In this document: one piece after another, positions 24,291 through 26,250 of the stretch | How positions within the stretch are numbered: the first letter of the stretch is position 1 | Layout of the letters: every line of letters starts with the position of its first letter | Assembly: GCA_958419975.1 (NCBI GenBank) | Contig: CATZIG010000007.1 | Span: 1-26,250 of the forward strand | DNA: 26,250 nt | Source of the DNA: an uncultured Collinsella sp. | GTDB lineage: Bacteria; Actinomycetota; Coriobacteriia; Coriobacteriales; Coriobacteriaceae | Direction: 5' to 3' | Program-made: the position numbers and the translations under genes | Notes under the pieces: model-generated | Databases searched by the model: none | Told to the model about the DNA's origin: nothing | What the model saw: only the letters and a program-made list of their open reading frames with translations

Positions 24291-25436
24291 ATGAACAGGC
24301 TTTTCGACAAATCGATCGTGCTGGCGTGCTGTATTGCGGCCGCCATGGGTCTTGCTGTGGACGCTCGCCTAGTCGCGGCGTTTTGCCTTGGCGTTATTGC
24401 CACCTCGCTGGCCGAGGTGGCACAGGGAGAACGCACGCGCCGTGCAAGCGAGGCCGCGAGCTACGTTTACATCATCGCGGCCGTCTTTATACCGCCGTTT
24501 GTGCCGTTTGCGCCCCTCGCCCTCTATGACATCGCGCGACGCGTGCGCCGTGAACGCATCTGGCCCGCGCTGGCGATTGGCGCCGTGTTTGTCTGCGCGC
24601 TTGTCGCGGACCTTCGCGGCGGCGCGCTCACCACCCGAACGCTCCTGCTGACCGCCATCCTTTCGGTTGCCGCCACCTTGCTATCGCTACGTACCGCCCA
24701 GCTGGAGCGCGAGCAACAGCGCATGCGCCGTACCCGCGACGGGCTGCAAGAACGAGCCCTCGCGCTCGAAGCGCGCAACCGCGACCTTGCCGACCGCCAG
24801 GACTACGAAGTCGAGCTCGCGACGCTCGCCGAACGCGCCCGCATCGCGCGCGAGATCCACGATAACGTCGGGCACCAGCTCACGCGCGCCTCGCTGCAGG
24901 CCGAAGCCCTACGCGTGGTCCACGCCGACGAGCCTGGCGTCGCCGCCGATTTCGCCGACGTTAAACGCACGGTTGACGAGGCGCTCCAGCTTGTGCGCAC
25001 CAGCGTCCACGCGCTCAACGACAACGCCGTCGACCTTTCCGTGCAGCTCGAACGCATTGTTGAAGGCGCGCGCTCGGACGGCGGCCCGCAGATTGAGCTT
25101 GAAGTTTTGGCCGAGCATGCGCCCGCAAATGTCGCCAACTGCTTTGCAGCGGTCCTGCGCGAGGCACTCTCCAATACCATGCGCCACGCTTGCGCCCAGA
25201 CCGTCACCGTACGATGCATGGAACATCCGTCGTTTTACCAGCTTGTCGTTACCGACGATGGCGCGGGCGGGGTCCAAGCAAGCGGCCGCGGCGCTGCGGA
25301 GGGCATGGGGCTCGCCTCCATGCGCGAGCGCATCGAGGCGCTTGGCGGCACCTTCACCGCCGGCCCGCGTGCCAGCGCCGGCGGCTGGCGCGTGTTTGCC
25401 ACCGTTCCCAAACAGCAAGGAGATGAGGACCGATGA
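24291..25436 (+). CDS. Sensor histidine kinase, NarL/DesK (HisKA_3) type
   Basis: 381 aa. Four or five membrane helices (about 8-135) with almost no extracytoplasmic loops are followed by a coiled coil (about 136-180). The HisKA_3 motif ERARIAREIHDNVGHQLTRASLQ has the phospho-acceptor His190. The ATPase domain has EALSNTMRHA (N box, Asn295), VTDDGAGG (from 320) and GMGLASMRERIEALGG. This is the LiaS/DesK/YxjM layout, often sensing membrane stress or antimicrobials. I choose the ATG at 24291; an upstream TTG at 24129 adds an Arg-rich tail. It overlaps the regulator gene by 4 nt (ATGA). The divergent exporter genes are the likely target. Confidence 0.9.
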   Translation: MNRLFDKSIVLACCIAAAMGLAVDARLVAAFCLGVIATSLAEVAQGERTRRASEAASYVYIIAAVFIPPFVPFAPLALYDIARRVRRERIWPALAIGAVFVCALVADLRGGALTTRTLLLTAILSVAATLLSLRTAQLEREQQRMRRTRDGLQERALALEARNRDLADRQDYEVELATLAERARIAREIHDNVGHQLTRASLQAEALRVVHADEPGVAADFADVKRTVDEALQLVRTSVHALNDNAVDLSVQLERIVEGARSDGGPQIELEVLAEHAPANVANCFAAVLREALSNTMRHACAQTVTVRCMEHPSFYQLVVTDDGAGGVQASGRGAAEGMGLASMRERIEALGGTFTAGPRASAGGWRVFATVPKQQGDEDR

Positions 25437-26062
25437 GGCTCATCGTTGTCGACGACGACCGCTTAGTGGTCGATTCGCTCAAGATTATCCTGGGCGCCCA
25501 GCCGCAGATCGAAGTGGTGGGCACCGGCGCCAATGGCGACGAGGCGGTCGCGCTCTACAGCGAGCACGCGCCCGACATCGCGCTGCTCGACATTCAGATG
25601 CCGGGACGCGACGGCCTTTCGGCGGCACGCGAAATCCTTGAGCGCGACCCCACGGCGCGCGTGGTGTTTCTGACGACATTCTCGGATGACGAGTACATTG
25701 TGTCGGCGCTTAAACTGGGCGCCCGCGGCTACCTGATCAAGACCGATGTCGCCGCCATTCCGCCGGCGTTGGCACAGGTCATGGATGGCAAACGCGTGCT
25801 CGAGGGCAAGGCGATCGAGGATATCGATTTTAATGGGGCGGGCACCGAAGCCGACGCGCCCCGCCGGCCCACAGCCTTTGCCGGCCTAACCGACCGCGAG
25901 TTCGAAGTCGCCGAGCTCATCGCCCGCGGCCTCGACAACAAGGAGATCGCCGCCACCGCCTACATGGGCGAAGGCACCGTGCGCAACCACATCAGCTCGA
26001 TCCTAGCCAAAATGGGGCTACGCAACCGCACGCAGATCGCCATCGCCTACCTGCGAGGGTAA
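25433..26062 (+). CDS. Response regulator, NarL/LuxR type
   Basis: 209 aa. The receiver domain (1-120) has the acidic pocket Asp7-Asp9, phospho-acceptor Asp53 (ALLDIQMPGRDG), switch Thr in VFLTTFSD and Lys103 in YLIKTD. After a short linker, a LuxR-type helix-turn-helix (about 148-205) reads GLTDREFEVAELIARGLDNKEIAATAYMGEGTVRNHISSILAKMGLRNRTQIAI. It is translated from an ATG inside the kinase stop region. It should bind DNA when phosphorylated, most likely in the 24094-24290 gap between this operon and the exporter. Confidence 0.93.
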   Translation: MRLIVVDDDRLVVDSLKIILGAQPQIEVVGTGANGDEAVALYSEHAPDIALLDIQMPGRDGLSAAREILERDPTARVVFLTTFSDDEYIVSALKLGARGYLIKTDVAAIPPALAQVMDGKRVLEGKAIEDIDFNGAGTEADAPRRPTAFAGLTDREFEVAELIARGLDNKEIAATAYMGEGTVRNHISSILAKMGLRNRTQIAIAYLRG

Positions 26063-26250
26063 TTACCCAACGGCCAACCGCTCCGACAGAGCAAAATAGC
26101 TGTTATCGATTTAATGCCATTTCAAAACTATGCCGGTTTACGGGGCTAAGCTCAGGGCCCCCATCCATACCCGCGTTTTCCGTAAAATGACGGCTTGTCT
26201 ACCTGCACTGATAATTGTTCTCGGGGGAAGCGGGCACTGCGGGGCGCGGC
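26063..26250. other. Non-coding end of window
   Basis: No gene seen in 188 nt. A GGGGC/GCCCC hairpin lies near 26141-26160 and a 7-bp inverted pair TTTACGG/CCGTAAA at 26137-26143 and 26180-26186. These could belong to a terminator of the response regulator or to another dispersed repeat cut by the window edge. Confidence 0.3.

Overview
The window looks like chromosomal DNA from a high-GC member of the Coriobacteriia, most likely Collinsella or a close relative. This is inferred from gene content, from an Nramp-related magnesium transporter of the kind described in Eggerthella, and from dispersed GGGAC hairpin repeats that I associate with Collinsella from memory. It is not based on any search. 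I see no rRNA, tRNA, CRISPR array, phage gene or transposase.

Layout: 63-2037 (minus) is a two-gene nucleoside salvage operon, ribokinase then nucleoside hydrolase, with a palindromic operator over its promoter and a terminator at its end. 2224-4440 (plus) is an OatA-like membrane O-acyltransferase with a C-terminal SGNH domain. 4441-4983 has no gene. It holds a very stable hairpin, decayed GGGAC repeats, a 230-bp element with 32-bp inverted ends, and a terminator. 4984-8099 (minus) is a probable magnesium uptake operon: a PRC/MgtE_N/CBS membrane protein followed by an NRMT-type Nramp transporter, both with GTG starts, behind a structured leader of about 200 nt.

8442-14224 (minus) is a run of envelope and membrane genes: a PAQR/hemolysin III protein, a CNNM/CorC-type CBS protein, a free-standing domain resembling the N-terminus of cyanophycin synthetase, a YtxH-like protein, a PRC-barrel protein, and a NodB-fold protein whose metal site is altered. 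14411-15376 (plus) is a membrane-anchored alpha/beta hydrolase under a strong promoter with two copies of one operator. 15628-16833 (minus) is a DUF362 ferredoxin-like protein.

17097-20485 (minus) is a MacB/LolD-type ABC ATPase with a large FtsX-type permease. 20766-24093 (minus) is a second ABC system: one ATPase and two ABC-2 permeases. It is divergent from a NarL/DesK-type two-component system at 24291-26062 (plus), which probably controls it.

The most unusual non-coding feature is a modular repeat family at 8395-8432, 16918-17087 and 20579-20759, with a decayed relative near 4498. The modules share a GGGAC core between arms that differ but still pair, including one compensatory change. 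Three copies sit within 6-9 nt of the stop codon of a minus-strand gene.
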